Assembly: GCF_028128765.1 (NCBI RefSeq)
Contig: NZ_LBJG01000024.1
Location: 62,001-126,000, forward strand
Direction: 5' to 3'
From: Bradyrhizobium sp. CCBAU 51627
GTDB taxonomy: Bacteria > Pseudomonadota > Alphaproteobacteria > Rhizobiales > Xanthobacteraceae
DNA length: 64,000 nt
The position numbers were made by a program, and so were the translations under genes. The notes beneath the pieces are model-generated. The model was not told the origin of the DNA and ran no database searches. It was given only the letters and a program-made list of their open reading frames with translations. Positions 41,964 to 52,125 of this stretch are shown here, one piece after another. The number at the start of each line of letters is the position of its first letter. Position 1 is the stretch's first letter.

Positions 41964-44900
41964 GGGCTCCGCTCGCGGCACTGGACAGAATGCGAAGCAG
42001 GCCGGCCAGCGGCGCGTGGAGTCCCTCAGGCCGGTGGGACAGCTCGTACTCTACCTCGTCGAACGCTTGATCAAGCAGGAAAAACCTTAACATGCTTTCC
42101 GCGGAATGGTTCTCTTCCGGCCAGAGCCGCCGGTCGGTCATGGTCTCGCGGTAGGCGGACAGGAAGGTCGCGGTAGCGTGTTTGCGCCATTCCTCGAGCG
42201 CGGTGGTGATCCGGCCCTGTTCGTCGCTCCCGCCCGAGAGCGCCCGGGCGAGCGCCGCGTTAACCGAAAGATCAATCGAGCGGACGAGGCCCGCGACGTC
42301 GCGGGCCGCCGGCAGCCGGCGCCGCTTGTCGGCCAGCGCCAGATGCGGATCGCCGTCGAAGTCGATGATGAAGATGTCATCCTTCACGATCAGAGTTTGC
42401 CCGAGACGGAAGTCGCCATGATGACGGATGTTCAACCCGCCGATGTCGGATGGCAAGAGCGCGTTGATATGGTCCGGCAAGGCCGCGCGCACTGCGACCA
42501 GCCGATCGATCAGTGGCCGGTCGCTTTCGCGCAGGCCCTCCCTGATATCGGCGAGCCGCTCGAGGACGCGCTCCGCGCGCGCCCTGAGGTCGGTCGTCCA
42601 GCGCTTGATGTCCGCGGGACCGACAGGTTCAGGGGCCAGGTCGGCGGATTTTGCGGCGGCGAGCGCCATGTGCAGCTCGGCGAGCCGGCGGCCGATCTGG
42701 GCCATGAAGTGCAGATAGGGCGCCTGCTCCTGGGTCTCGCGCTGCGTTTCGCCGGCCGGCAACACCCGTTGCTCGTCGACATAGCGGTCGAGATAGCCCG
42801 TGGTGACGGCCCAGCCGTCACCCTGGTTCTCGACATAGGCATGCAGCACGCCGATCGCGCTGCTTGTGTCGCCCTCGACCAGCTCGATGCTGCCGAGCAG
42901 CGCCGGTGTATTGGGAAAGCGCGCGACCTCGGTGAGATAGCGGCCGATCTCGATCTCCGGATTGGCGCCGCTTTCGAGGCGGCGATAGATCTTGGCGACA
43001 TATTGGTTGTCGACCAGCGCAGTGCTGTTGGACTGCTCGACCGCACGGATGCGCGCGGGCTCCTTCACGATGTAATCCGCGAACAGGCTGGTCGGCTTGA
43101 ACTCGAGCCGCAGATTGTTTTCTTCCACCACCAGGTTCTGCGACAAGCCACGCAGGAACAGCCCGATGAAGATCTGGTCGGTGGCGACGTCGAGCAGCGT
43201 ACCTTCGCGTGCGCCCTGGCGCACGGCGGCAAGTGCCTTTGGGTTGAACCGCTCGCGGTCGAAGCGGACCCACTCGATCTGCATCGGCAGCACGTAGCGG
43301 GTCGTGACGTCGTCCTGCGTCGTCTCGAAGAACGCGATCCAAGGCCTGTTGTCGCCGATGTCGCTGAAGGGCACCGCTGACGTCAGCGTCGCTTTGATAT
43401 GCTTGGGATTGTGCTCGGGATACCAGCGCGTCCGCGACAGGAAACCCGGCAGCACGTCGCGCTCGAACACGCCGCGCTCGCGGGCGAGCGAGACCCAGTT
43501 CGAGTTCACCGGCACCACCAGGGTTTCGAACTCCGGCACCGCGCGCGGCGCCACCGGCTCGGACTTGTCGCGCTCCTGGAGCTGGAACCAGTAGAAGCCG
43601 TAGGGCCCCAGCGTGATCATGTAGGGCAGTTCGCCGATCGCCGGAAAGCGCGTGCGGCCGAGCATTTCCTGCGGGATGCGGTCCTTCCACGGCGACAGAT
43701 CGAGCTCGGTCGCCTGCGCCGCGCGCGACAGATTGGCGACGCAGAGGATCACTTCGTCGCGATATTGCCGGACATAGGCGAGCACGGCGCGGTTGGCCGG
43801 GCGGATGAAGGTCATGGTGCCGCGGCCGAAGGCCAGCGTCGACTTGCGCACCGAGATCAGCCGCTTGGTGGCGCTGAGCAGCGAGGACAGGCTGCGCGAC
43901 TGCGCCTCCACGTTGACGGACTCGTAGCCGTAGACGGGATCCATGATCAGCGGCGCGTAGAGGCGGGCGGGATCGGCACGGGAGAAGCCGCCGTTGCGAT
44001 CCGGGCTCCACTGCATCGGCGTGCGCACGCCGTTGCGGTCGCCGAGGTAGATATTATCGCCCATCCCGATCTCGTCGCCGTAATAGATGATCGGCGTGCC
44101 CGGGAATGACAGCAGCAGCGAGTTCATCAACTCGATCTTGCGGCGGTCATTGTCCATCAGCGGCGCCAGCCGCCGGCGGATGCCGACATTGATGCGGGCG
44201 CGGGGGTCGTTGGCATAGGTAGTCCAGAGATAGTCGCGCTCGACGTCGGTGACCATCTCCAGCGTCAGCTCGTCATGGTTGCGCAGGAACAGCGCCCACT
44301 GGCAGCTCGCGGGGATATCAGGCGTCTGGCGCAGGATATCGGTGATCGGAAAACGGTCCTCCTGCGCGATCGCCATGTAGATGCGCGGCATCAGCGGGAA
44401 GTGGTAGGCCATGTGGCATTCGTCGCCGCGGCCGAAATATTCCTGCACGTCCTCCGGCCATTGATTGGCCTCGGCCAGCAAGAGCTTGCCCTTGGAGTAG
44501 GCGTCCAATTCCTGGCGCAGGCGCTTGATGATCGCGTGCGTCTCGGGGAGGTTCTCGTTCGAGGTGCCCTCGCGCTCGCAGAGATAGGGAATGGCGTCCA
44601 GCCGGAAGCCGTCGACGCCGGCATCCAGCCAGCGCTTCATCACCTGGATGATGGCGCTGACGACGCGCGGATTGTCGAAATTGAGGTCGGGCTGGTGCGA
44701 GAAGAAGCGGTGCCAGTAGAATGCGCCCGCCTCGGGATCCCAGGTCCAGTTCGACTTCTCGGTGTCGGTGAAGATGATCCGCGTGCCCTGGTATTTCTGG
44801 TCGGTGTCGCTCCAGACATACCAGTTGCGGGCACTCGAGCCGGCGGGGCTGCGTCGCGCGCGCTTGAACCATTTGTGTTGGTCCGAGGTGTGGTTGACCA

Positions 44901-45249
44901 CGAGCTCGGTGATGACGCGCAAGCCTCGCTTCTGCGCTTCCTGGATGAAGCGCTTGAAGTCCTTCATCGTCCCGAAATCAGGATTGACGGCGCCGTAGTC
45001 GCCGATGTCGTAACCGTCGTCGCGACCGGGCGAGGGATAGAATGGCAGCAGCCACAGCGCGGTGACGCCGAGATCCTGGAGATAGGGCAGCTTCTCGGTC
45101 AACCCTGCGAAATCGCCGATGCCGTCATTGTTGCTGTCGGCGAAGGCCTTGACGTGGAGCTGGTAGATGATGGCGTCCTTGTACCAGAGCTCATCCACGA
45201 TCTCGGCAGCCTCAGCCTTCTTGGTGTCGACGGAAGACAGAACATTCAT
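41956..45249 (-). CDS. treS: Trehalose synthase/maltokinase fusion (TreS-Mak)
   Basis: A 1,097-residue fusion from ATG 45249. Residues 1 to about 550 are trehalose synthase (GH13_16): [19 protein letters not shown], then Asp218 ([10 protein letters not shown]), Glu260 (LLLAEANQW) and Asp326 (RNHDELTL) as the catalytic triad, so it can interconvert trehalose and maltose. Residues about 570-1097 are a maltokinase with [13 protein letters not shown] and IIDFDGDP as the kinase-like catalytic loops, giving maltose 1-phosphate from maltose. In mycobacteria and other bacteria these are separate or fused. The gene begins 11 bases after the glgE stop. All expected catalytic residues are present. Confidence 0.95.
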   Translation of the reverse strand: MNVLSSVDTKKAEAAEIVDELWYKDAIIYQLHVKAFADSNNDGIGDFAGLTEKLPYLQDLGVTALWLLPFYPSPGRDDGYDIGDYGAVNPDFGTMKDFKRFIQEAQKRGLRVITELVVNHTSDQHKWFKRARRSPAGSSARNWYVWSDTDQKYQGTRIIFTDTEKSNWTWDPEAGAFYWHRFFSHQPDLNFDNPRVVSAIIQVMKRWLDAGVDGFRLDAIPYLCEREGTSNENLPETHAIIKRLRQELDAYSKGKLLLAEANQWPEDVQEYFGRGDECHMAYHFPLMPRIYMAIAQEDRFPITDILRQTPDIPASCQWALFLRNHDELTLEMVTDVERDYLWTTYANDPRARINVGIRRRLAPLMDNDRRKIELMNSLLLSFPGTPIIYYGDEIGMGDNIYLGDRNGVRTPMQWSPDRNGGFSRADPARLYAPLIMDPVYGYESVNVEAQSRSLSSLLSATKRLISVRKSTLAFGRGTMTFIRPANRAVLAYVRQYRDEVILCVANLSRAAQATELDLSPWKDRIPQEMLGRTRFPAIGELPYMITLGPYGFYWFQLQERDKSEPVAPRAVPEFETLVVPVNSNWVSLARERGVFERDVLPGFLSRTRWYPEHNPKHIKATLTSAVPFSDIGDNRPWIAFFETTQDDVTTRYVLPMQIEWVRFDRERFNPKALAAVRQGAREGTLLDVATDQIFIGLFLRGLSQNLVVEENNLRLEFKPTSLFADYIVKEPARIRAVEQSNSTALVDNQYVAKIYRRLESGANPEIEIGRYLTEVARFPNTPALLGSIELVEGDTSSAIGVLHAYVENQGDGWAVTTGYLDRYVDEQRVLPAGETQRETQEQAPYLHFMAQIGRRLAELHMALAAAKSADLAPEPVGPADIKRWTTDLRARAERVLERLADIREGLRESDRPLIDRLVAVRAALPDHINALLPSDIGGLNIRHHGDFRLGQTLIVKDDIFIIDFDGDPHLALADKRRRLPAARDVAGLVRSIDLSVNAALARALSGGSDEQGRITTALEEWRKHATATFLSAYRETMTDRRLWPEENHSAESMLRFFLLDQAFDEVEYELSHRPEGLHAPLAGLLRILSSAASGAHA

Positions 45250-45260
45250 GGCGTGACCCC

Positions 45261-47207
45261 TTACGCCAGGCAGCGGAACATGAGCGCCGGATCGCGGTCG
45301 GGATCGATACGCAACCTGATCCCGCCCCATTCGATGCGGGACTGTTCGCCCGTGATGAGATTTTCGATTGTCGTGACGTGGCGGCGTTCGCCGCCGACGT
45401 CGATGGTGAGGCCGCCGAGTGGCAACCAGAATTCACGCACGTGGCGCGAGAGGGCGATGACCGCGACAACGGTGTTGGCCAGCTCAGCTGCTTCCTTTAC
45501 GAAGGCAATCGTCTCGCCGTCCTCGATGCCGAGGAAACGCAGATTGATGGTCTGCTGCAGCGCCGCGTTGTCGTTGCGGATGCGGTTGAGCGCCGTGATG
45601 TAGGGCTTGATGTTGCCGGGCTCGTCCCAGTCGCGCGGGCGGATCTGGTACTTCTCGGAATCCAGATATTCTTCGTGGCCTGGGAGGGCCTCATGCTCAA
45701 GCAGCTCGAAGCCGCCATAGAGACCGTAATTGCCCGACAGCGTGGCGGCCAGCGCAACGCGCGACTTGAACATCCAGGCTTCGCCGCTCTGGAGATGATA
45801 GGGCAGGAGGTCCGCGGTGTTGGCGAACAGGTGCGGGCGATAGAAGTCGCGCTCCGGATAGCCGGTCATTTCGCCGAGATATTGCTCCAGCTCCCACTTC
45901 CCGGTGCGCCAGGGGAAATAGCTGAAGGACTGCGAGAAGCCGAGCTTGGCGAGCCCCTTCATCAGCTTCGGTCGCGCAAAGGTCTTGGAGAACAGGATCA
46001 CCTCCGGGTGTCGCGAGCGGATGTCGCGGATCAGCCACTCCCAGAACGGAAGCGGCGCGGTGTCGTGATTGTCGATCGCGAAGATGGTCACACCATGATC
46101 GATCCAGAACAGCATGGCATCGCGAAAGGCGTTCCACAGCCCGACCCGGTCGACGGAGGCGAAATCGGGAATCACGATATCGGAATAGGGACCATCCGCC
46201 GTCCGCACCGAACGGTCCGGCCGCCATTTGAACCATTCCGGATGCTGCGTCAGCCAGGGATGATCCGGCGAGCATTGCACGGCGAAGTCGAGCGCAAGCT
46301 CGAGGCCGTATTCGAGACAGGTCGCGACCAGCGCGCGGAAATCCTCGATGGTGCCGAGCTCGGGATGCAGCGCATCGTGGCCGCCTTCGGCAGCGCCGAT
46401 GGCGTAGGGCGAGCCCGGCTCGCCTTCGGTTGCAACCGGCGCATTGTTGCGGCCCTTGCGCCTGCTGCGGCCGATCGGGTGGATCGGCGTGAAATACAGG
46501 ACGTCAAAGCCCATCGCGGCGATATCCGGCACGCGCGCGATACAGTCGCGGAGCGTGCCGTGCCGGCCGGCAACTTGGCTCTGACTGCGCGGCATCATCT
46601 GATACCAGGCGCCGAAGCGCGCTCTGTCGCGGTCGATAACAAGCGGAAAGTTTGGCGAGCGGGTCAGGTCGGGGCGGGCCTGGCTCTCGGCCATGGCCTC
46701 GCCAAGGTCAGCCGCAAGCAGCGGCGCGACATCGCCGCTGCCGAGATAATCCTCGCATTGCCTCGTGATCACGGCCGCGGCGTCCTGCCGCGCACCATGC
46801 GCCTTGGTCAGCAGGCCCGCACCCTCGATGGCATCGAGCGTCACATCGCCGCCGGCTAGCTGCTTGCGTTCGAGTCCGTGGCGCCAGGTGGCGAATTCGT
46901 CGGTCCAGGCTTCGATGGCATAGACATATTGGCCTGCTTCGGTCGGCACGAACGCGCCGGACCAGCGGTCATCGCCGTGATGGATCATCGTCTCGCGTCG
47001 CCATTCCCGCTCCTGCTCGCCGCGCCAGACCAGCGCGGCGCTGATGGTCGCATCGCCGCCGCGATAGATGTCGGCCCACACCTCGACCCGATCGCCCGCA
47101 ATCCGCTTCACGGCGAAGCGGCCGCCGTCGATCGAGGGATAGACGTCTTCGATCAGGAAAGCGCTGCCGGCAGCGGCACTCTCGACAGTTTGAATTGTCT
47201 TGTTCAC
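45261..47207 (-). CDS. glgE: GlgE-like alpha-1,4-glucan:maltose-1-phosphate maltosyltransferase with altered active site
   Basis: About 648 residues from the GTG at 47207; no strong ribosome-binding site is visible and the frame stays open upstream, so the start is uncertain. The DUF3416 N-terminal domain ([20 protein letters not shown]) and the GH13_3 barrel ([45 protein letters not shown]) place it in the GlgE family, which extends glucans with maltose 1-phosphate. The nucleophile is Asp379 (AIDNHDTAP in place of VDNPHTKP), and Asp466 (ANTADLLP) is kept. The expected acid/base Glu, 29 residues later, is Lys408 (FSKTFARP instead of the usual SEAFTRP). It heads the glucan operon and is first in the order glgE, treS, glgB, glgX, treZ, treY. 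Whether it is active is open. Confidence 0.85.
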   Translation of the reverse strand: MNKTIQTVESAAAGSAFLIEDVYPSIDGGRFAVKRIAGDRVEVWADIYRGGDATISAALVWRGEQEREWRRETMIHHGDDRWSGAFVPTEAGQYVYAIEAWTDEFATWRHGLERKQLAGGDVTLDAIEGAGLLTKAHGARQDAAAVITRQCEDYLGSGDVAPLLAADLGEAMAESQARPDLTRSPNFPLVIDRDRARFGAWYQMMPRSQSQVAGRHGTLRDCIARVPDIAAMGFDVLYFTPIHPIGRSRRKGRNNAPVATEGEPGSPYAIGAAEGGHDALHPELGTIEDFRALVATCLEYGLELALDFAVQCSPDHPWLTQHPEWFKWRPDRSVRTADGPYSDIVIPDFASVDRVGLWNAFRDAMLFWIDHGVTIFAIDNHDTAPLPFWEWLIRDIRSRHPEVILFSKTFARPKLMKGLAKLGFSQSFSYFPWRTGKWELEQYLGEMTGYPERDFYRPHLFANTADLLPYHLQSGEAWMFKSRVALAATLSGNYGLYGGFELLEHEALPGHEEYLDSEKYQIRPRDWDEPGNIKPYITALNRIRNDNAALQQTINLRFLGIEDGETIAFVKEAAELANTVVAVIALSRHVREFWLPLGGLTIDVGGERRHVTTIENLITGEQSRIEWGGIRLRIDPDRDPALMFRCLA

Positions 47208-47277
47208 GGTGATGCCATTGACAAGAAAGCAGGGGCCCGTTTCCCTTGCCGGGAACCTACGCTTGATACCACTATAG

Positions 47278-47303
47278 AAAGCCGCTTGTGTGTCATTGGT
47301 TCC
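47278..47303 (-). promoter_or_regulatory. Possible EcfG-type promoter for the glgE operon
   Basis: On the minus strand GGAAC (47303-47299) is followed by 17 bases and CTTT (47281-47278), one mismatch from CGTT. A start near 47271 leaves a leader of about 65 bases before the GTG at 47207. It shares the inverted GTTCCC/GGGAAC pair with the site facing malQ. Confidence 0.4.
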
Positions 47304-47307
47304 CTGG

Positions 47308-47333
47308 GGAACAGCAGGCGCAGTTCGTGAGTT
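47308..47333 (+). promoter_or_regulatory. EcfG-type promoter for malQ
   Basis: GGAAC (47308-47312) is followed by 17 bases and AGTT (47330-47333), about 80 bases before the malQ ATG. The GTTCCC (47299) and GGGAAC (47307) words are back to back, so the two promoters diverge from almost one point. Confidence 0.5.
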
Positions 47334-47411
47334 AAGTGCGACTAACCTCTTCCGCGACCACGTTAAAATCGATGCCACCGGCCTGATAAGGGCCTGCAAG
47401 CTGCGTGCCGA

Positions 47412-49391
47412 ATGGACCTTTTAGCTCAAGCCCGGATCAAGGGCGTCCAATCCGAATTCGTCGATGCGCTCGGAAAGCTGCGGGTCACCGCGCCCGAGGC
47501 GCTCAAATCCATCCTCGAGGCCCTGCCGGAGAAGCGGGTCTATTGCTTCGCAAGCGGGCCGGTCGTGGTGCGCGCACTGGGCAATCCGCGCACCGAGCTT
47601 GCCTCTGTCGGCACTGCGCCGCTGAGGTGGAAAATCACCGCCAACGGCCAAGTCAATGACAAAGCCAATGTGATTGCACGGGGCGAGACGCGCGAGCCCG
47701 TGATCGCCTGGCCCGCCGGCCTGCCGCTCGGTTATCACCGGCTGACGCTGACTGACGGTGCGGGGGCGACGGAAGAGGTGCCGATGATCGTGGCACCCGA
47801 GCGGGCCTTTGGCGGCGAGTTCGACCGCGGCTGGTTGCTCGCCGTGCAGCTCTACAGCGTCCGCTCGAACCGCAATTGGGGCATCGGCGATTTCACTGAT
47901 CTCGCCGGCCTCGTCAGGCTGGCAAAGCAATTGGGCGCTGACGGCGTCGGGCTCAATCCGTTGCATGTCCTGTTCGACGACCAGCCGGGCGATTGCAGTC
48001 CTTACTCGCCGAACAGCCGGCTGTTTCTCAATCCGCTCTACATCGACGTCGAGGCCATCCCGGAATTTTCGGCAGACCTCATCCCGGACGCGGCCGCCAC
48101 CGCCGCGCGGCTGCGCGAAGGTGACCGTGTCCCCTATGCCGACATGGCGGCGCTGAAATGGCTGGGCCTGCGTGCGGCCTTTGACAGTTTCGTGAAAAGC
48201 GCGAGCGGCGTCCGCCGAAATCAGTTTGATGCTTTCCGCGCCGACCGAGGACCGCTGTTATCGCGCTTTGCCTGCTTCGAAGTGCTGCGGCATCGTTTCA
48301 ATGCGCCATGGTGGGAATGGCCGGCGGAATGGCGGCAGCCGGACGATGCCAAATGCGCTGGCCTGCGCAATGGCCCCGACAGGCGGGAGGTCGAGTTCGT
48401 CGAGTTCGTGCAATGGACCGCTGACGCGCAACTGCACGCGGCCAAGCAGCTCTCGACCGAACTCGGCATGCGCGTCGGGCTTTATCTCGACGTCGCCGTC
48501 GGCGTGCAGTCCAATGGCTTCGATGCCTGGAATGAGCAGGCGGCGATCTCCCGCCACCTCGCGGTCGGCGCGCCGCCCGACGTCCTCAACACTGTCGGGC
48601 AGGATTGGGGCCTTGCCGGCTTCAACGCGGGCGGCCTGGAGGCGCAATCCTTCGTGCCCTTCGCCAACATGCTGGCCGCCTCGATGCGCCATGCCGGTGC
48701 CATCAGGCTCGATCACGTGCTGGGCTTGAAGCGGCTTTATCTGGTGCCGCGCGGCTTCAAGCCCGACAACGGCGCCTATGTGCAGATGCCGCTCGAGGCG
48801 CTGCTGGCCGCGGTGGTGCGCGAGAGCGTCATCCATAAATGCATCGTGATCGGCGAAGACCTCGGCACCGTGCCGGAAGGTTTTCGCGAGACCATGCAGG
48901 ATTTCGGCATCTGGTCGTACCTCGTCATGATGTTCGAGCGCGACGATGCCGGCCATTTCCGCAATGTCGATCATTACCGCCCGAACGCGCTGGTGACGCT
49001 GAACACGCATGATCTCTGCACCTATGCGGGCTGGCGCTCATTCAGCGATCTCAAGATGAAGCGATCGCTGAGGCTCGATCCCGGCGAGGACGATCAGGCC
49101 CGCTGGAATGCGCTCGGCGGGCTCGACGAGATCCTGCGTCAGAACGGTATCAACGCCAACGATCTCTATTCGGTGCTGACCTTCCTGTCGCGCACGCCCT
49201 CGCGGCTGCTTGCGGTGTCGATGGAGGATCTGCTCGGGGTGATCGACCAGCCCAACATTCCCGGCACGATCGACGAGCATCCGAACTGGCGCCAGCGCCT
49301 GCCTGTCGCCCTCGACAAGATCGCGACCAAGATCGATCTCGCGGCTTTGAAGGCCGCGACGCGGGAACGTTCGCTGCACGGTGGGAGTTGA
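47412..49391 (+). CDS. malQ: 4-alpha-glucanotransferase
   Basis: A 659-residue GH77 amylomaltase of the long proteobacterial type, with an N-terminal extension (about residues 1-135) before the barrel. Typical blocks are QLYSVRSNRNWGIGDFTDL, DDQPGDCSPYSPNSRLFLNPLYID, MRHAGAIRLDHVLGLKRLYLVPRG (nucleophile Asp), VIGEDLGTVPEGFRETM (acid/base Glu) and ALVTLNTHDLCTYAGWR. It moves alpha-1,4-glucan segments between chains and so feeds TreY and GlgX products back into the pool. It diverges from the glgE operon. Confidence 0.95.
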   Translation: MDLLAQARIKGVQSEFVDALGKLRVTAPEALKSILEALPEKRVYCFASGPVVVRALGNPRTELASVGTAPLRWKITANGQVNDKANVIARGETREPVIAWPAGLPLGYHRLTLTDGAGATEEVPMIVAPERAFGGEFDRGWLLAVQLYSVRSNRNWGIGDFTDLAGLVRLAKQLGADGVGLNPLHVLFDDQPGDCSPYSPNSRLFLNPLYIDVEAIPEFSADLIPDAAATAARLREGDRVPYADMAALKWLGLRAAFDSFVKSASGVRRNQFDAFRADRGPLLSRFACFEVLRHRFNAPWWEWPAEWRQPDDAKCAGLRNGPDRREVEFVEFVQWTADAQLHAAKQLSTELGMRVGLYLDVAVGVQSNGFDAWNEQAAISRHLAVGAPPDVLNTVGQDWGLAGFNAGGLEAQSFVPFANMLAASMRHAGAIRLDHVLGLKRLYLVPRGFKPDNGAYVQMPLEALLAAVVRESVIHKCIVIGEDLGTVPEGFRETMQDFGIWSYLVMMFERDDAGHFRNVDHYRPNALVTLNTHDLCTYAGWRSFSDLKMKRSLRLDPGEDDQARWNALGGLDEILRQNGINANDLYSVLTFLSRTPSRLLAVSMEDLLGVIDQPNIPGTIDEHPNWRQRLPVALDKIATKIDLAALKAATRERSLHGGS

Positions 49392-49421
49392 TTCACCGGG
49401 ATTTCCAGGGTTCGGAAAACA

Positions 49422-51221
49422 TTGTCACAGAAGATCGAGGACTATGCGCTGATCGGCGACTGCGAGACCGCAGCGCTGGTGGGGCGGCACGGCTCGATCG
49501 ACTGGCTGTGCTGGCCAGCCTTCGATTCCGACGCCTGCTTTGCCGCAATCCTCGGCACCCACAAGAATGGGCGCTGGCTGATCGCGCCGAGCGAGGACGC
49601 GACCGCGATTTCGCGCCGCTATGTTGGCGACACCCTCATCCTGGAAACGCGCTTTGAAACGAACAGCGGCATTGTCGCGCTGATCGATTTCATGCCGCCG
49701 CGCGGCAAGGCTTCCGACATCGTGCGGCTGGTGCGCGGCCTCGAGGGCACAGTGAAGATGCGGATGGAGCTCGTGCTCCGCTTCGGCTTCGGCGTCAATA
49801 TCCCCTGGGTACGGCGGATCGACCATTCGCTGCTGGCGATCGCCGGCCAGGACATGACCGTGCTGCGCACGCCGGCCGAGACGCGCGGCGAGGACCTGAC
49901 CACGGTCTCCGAGTTCGAGGTGAAAGCCGGCGAGACCGTGCCATTCGTGCTGACCTACGGCCCCTCCCATCTCGATCCGCCCGAGCCGATCGACCCGGAG
50001 ACCGCGCTCCGGGAGACCGAGAAATTCTGGGAGGAGTGGTGCAGCCCTTGTACCCGCGACGGCCCGTATCACGATTTGGTCGTGCGCTCACTGATCACGC
50101 TGAAGGCGCTGACGTTCGATCCGACCGGCGGCATCGTCGCGGCTCCCACCACCTCGCTTCCCGAAAAGCTTGGTGGCAGCAGGAACTGGGATTACCGCTT
50201 CTGCTGGCTGCGCGATGCAACCTTCACGTTGCTGGCGCTGATGAACTCCGGTTACACCGAGGAAGCGTCAGCCTGGCACAATTGGCTGCTGCGCGCAGCG
50301 GCTGGTTCGCCCGCCAACATGCAGATCATGTACGGCATCTGGGGGCAGCGGCGGCTCCTGGAATGGGAGGCCGGCTGGCTCGACGGCTATGAGAGCGCAC
50401 AGCCGGTGCGCGTCGGCAATGCGGCGCATGCGCAGCTTCAGCTCGACGTGTACGGTGAACTGATTGACGCCTTCCATCAGTCACGCATGGCCAGGCTCAA
50501 GCTGAACGAGGAGAGCTGGGCGCTGGAATGCGCCGTGCTGCAGCATCTTGCCGAAGTCTGGGACCAGCCCGATCACGGCATCTGGGAGCGGCGCGGCGAG
50601 CCGAAGCACTACGTGTTCTCCAAGGTAATGACCTGGGTTGCCTTCGACCGGGCCATCAAGAGCGCCGAGACGTTTGGCTTCAGGGCGCCGCTGCTGCACT
50701 GGCGCACCTTGCGCGAGGCCATTCATCGCGACGTCTGCAATAAGGGATTTGATGCGCAGGAGAAGACGTTCGTCGAATCCTATGGGTCGAAACTGCTCGA
50801 TGCCAGCCTGCTGCTGTTGCCCGGTGTCGGCTTCCTGGCGCCGGAAGACCCGCGCATCCGGGGCACCATCGCGGCCGTCGAGAAGCATTTGATATGCGAC
50901 GGTTTCGTGCTGCGGCATGATCCGCGCGAGCTGGCTGCGGGCCAGCCGCCGCTCGAAGGCGCGTTCCTGGCCTGCAGCCTGTGGCTCGCCGACGCCTATG
51001 TGTTGTCGGGCGATCCCGACAAGGCGCAGGCCTTGTTCGACCGCGTGGTCGGGATCGCGAACGATGTCGGGTTGCTGGCCGAAGAATACGACACCGTGGC
51101 CCGCCGCCAGACCGGCAATTTCCCGCAGGCGCTGACCCATATCGCGCTGATCAACACCGCGCACAATCTGTCGGCTGCACGGCATAAGAGCGAGAAGCCG
51201 GCGATGCAGCGGTCGAAATAG
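49422..51221 (+). CDS. GH15 family glucoamylase/trehalase-like hydrolase
   Basis: About 599 residues from a TTG at 49422; no in-frame ATG precedes the conserved N-terminus KIEDYALIGDCETAALVGR. The N-terminal beta-sandwich contains GSIDWLCWPAFDSDACFA; the (alpha/alpha)6 barrel shows GGSRNWDYRFCWLRDATF, the first catalytic Glu probably in GYTEEASAWHNW and the second in LLAEEYDTVARRQTGNFPQALTHIAL. No signal peptide is present, so it acts in the cytoplasm. Members release glucose from maltodextrins, though some hydrolyse trehalose. It follows malQ by 30 bases, giving a two-gene operon. Confidence 0.88.
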   Translation: MSQKIEDYALIGDCETAALVGRHGSIDWLCWPAFDSDACFAAILGTHKNGRWLIAPSEDATAISRRYVGDTLILETRFETNSGIVALIDFMPPRGKASDIVRLVRGLEGTVKMRMELVLRFGFGVNIPWVRRIDHSLLAIAGQDMTVLRTPAETRGEDLTTVSEFEVKAGETVPFVLTYGPSHLDPPEPIDPETALRETEKFWEEWCSPCTRDGPYHDLVVRSLITLKALTFDPTGGIVAAPTTSLPEKLGGSRNWDYRFCWLRDATFTLLALMNSGYTEEASAWHNWLLRAAAGSPANMQIMYGIWGQRRLLEWEAGWLDGYESAQPVRVGNAAHAQLQLDVYGELIDAFHQSRMARLKLNEESWALECAVLQHLAEVWDQPDHGIWERRGEPKHYVFSKVMTWVAFDRAIKSAETFGFRAPLLHWRTLREAIHRDVCNKGFDAQEKTFVESYGSKLLDASLLLLPGVGFLAPEDPRIRGTIAAVEKHLICDGFVLRHDPRELAAGQPPLEGAFLACSLWLADAYVLSGDPDKAQALFDRVVGIANDVGLLAEEYDTVARRQTGNFPQALTHIALINTAHNLSAARHKSEKPAMQRSK

Positions 51222-51247
51222 GGACGGTAGATTCTATCCGTTCCCTC

Positions 51248-51265
51248 CCTCCCTTGTGGGGGAGG
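51248..51265. terminator. Possible bidirectional hairpin between the converging glucoamylase and HAD genes
   Basis: CCTCCC (51248-51253) and GGGAGG (51260-51265) pair around a TTGTGG loop. It lies in the 91-bp gap between the two stops. No long T-run follows on either side. Confidence 0.3.
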
Positions 51266-51312
51266 AAACGTACTGTGATCGCGGCACCCGTTGAGTCTCG
51301 TCTTATCGATCC

Positions 51313-52125
51313 TCAACCCACCCCGTTGCGCTTCAAGATCATCTCCATCGCCTCGGCAAAACCGTCCTGCTCGTTGCTGGCGGTGACGTGCGTGGCTTGA
51401 TCCTTGACGTTATCAGCGGCATTGCCCATGGCGATCGAGGTGCCGCTGACGCTGAACATGGCGAGGTCGTTCTGCATGTCACCGATGGTGGCGACCGCAT
51501 CCAGGGAAATGCCGAGGCGCTTGGCCATGGCCTGAACGAAGGTACCCTTGTTGAAGCCGGGTGGGGTGATATCGAGATAATAGGTCTGCGAGCGCACCGC
51601 GGTCGCCTCGCTGCCGAGCGCCTGCTGCATCGCCTTCTCGCAACGTTCCAGACCTGCCGCATCGGCGCTGGCGCCGACGATCTTGCAGGCGCTCGAAAGG
51701 TATGGCGAGAAATCCGTGACGATGGTGGGGTCGGCGCGGATCGTGTGCTGCTCGTGGGCGACGTAGCTGCCGCGAGGGTTGTCGATCAGCCATTTGTCCG
51801 CCGTGAACAACCAGATATCGGCGCGGAAATCCCTGAGGATCTGCAGCGATCGTTGCGCGGCATTTGCCGGGATGAGGTGCTGTTCGACCGGCCTCATCTC
51901 GGGGTCGATGATCGATGAGCCGTTGAACGGACCGACCGGCAACCAGAGCGTCAGCGGGTCGATCAAGAAGCGCATGCCGATCGCGGGGCGGCTGGAGGTG
52001 ATGGTGAAGCCGATGCCGGCCTGGTGCAGCCGCTGCACCGCGCCCCGCGCGCGTTCCGTCAGCGTCTTGTCCTTGGTCAGCAGCGTGCCGTCGACGTCCG
52101 AGACCACGAGTGAGATTTTCGTCAT
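51313..52125 (-). CDS. HAD-family (Cof-type) phosphatase
   Basis: A 270-residue HAD hydrolase of the Cof (IIB) type: SDVDGTLLTKD holds the nucleophile Asp, FTITSSRPAIGM is motif II, NKGTFVQAMAKRLGI carries the motif III Lys and TIGDMQNDLAMF is motif IV. The cap domain lies between. Typical substrates are sugar phosphates or phosphoglycolate-like side products, so it may clean up phosphorylated sugars of the neighbouring pathway. It overlaps gntK by four bases and is the last gene of the operon. Confidence 0.85.
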   Translation of the reverse strand: MTKISLVVSDVDGTLLTKDKTLTERARGAVQRLHQAGIGFTITSSRPAIGMRFLIDPLTLWLPVGPFNGSSIIDPEMRPVEQHLIPANAAQRSLQILRDFRADIWLFTADKWLIDNPRGSYVAHEQHTIRADPTIVTDFSPYLSSACKIVGASADAAGLERCEKAMQQALGSEATAVRSQTYYLDITPPGFNKGTFVQAMAKRLGISLDAVATIGDMQNDLAMFSVSGTSIAMGNAADNVKDQATHVTASNEQDGFAEAMEMILKRNGVG

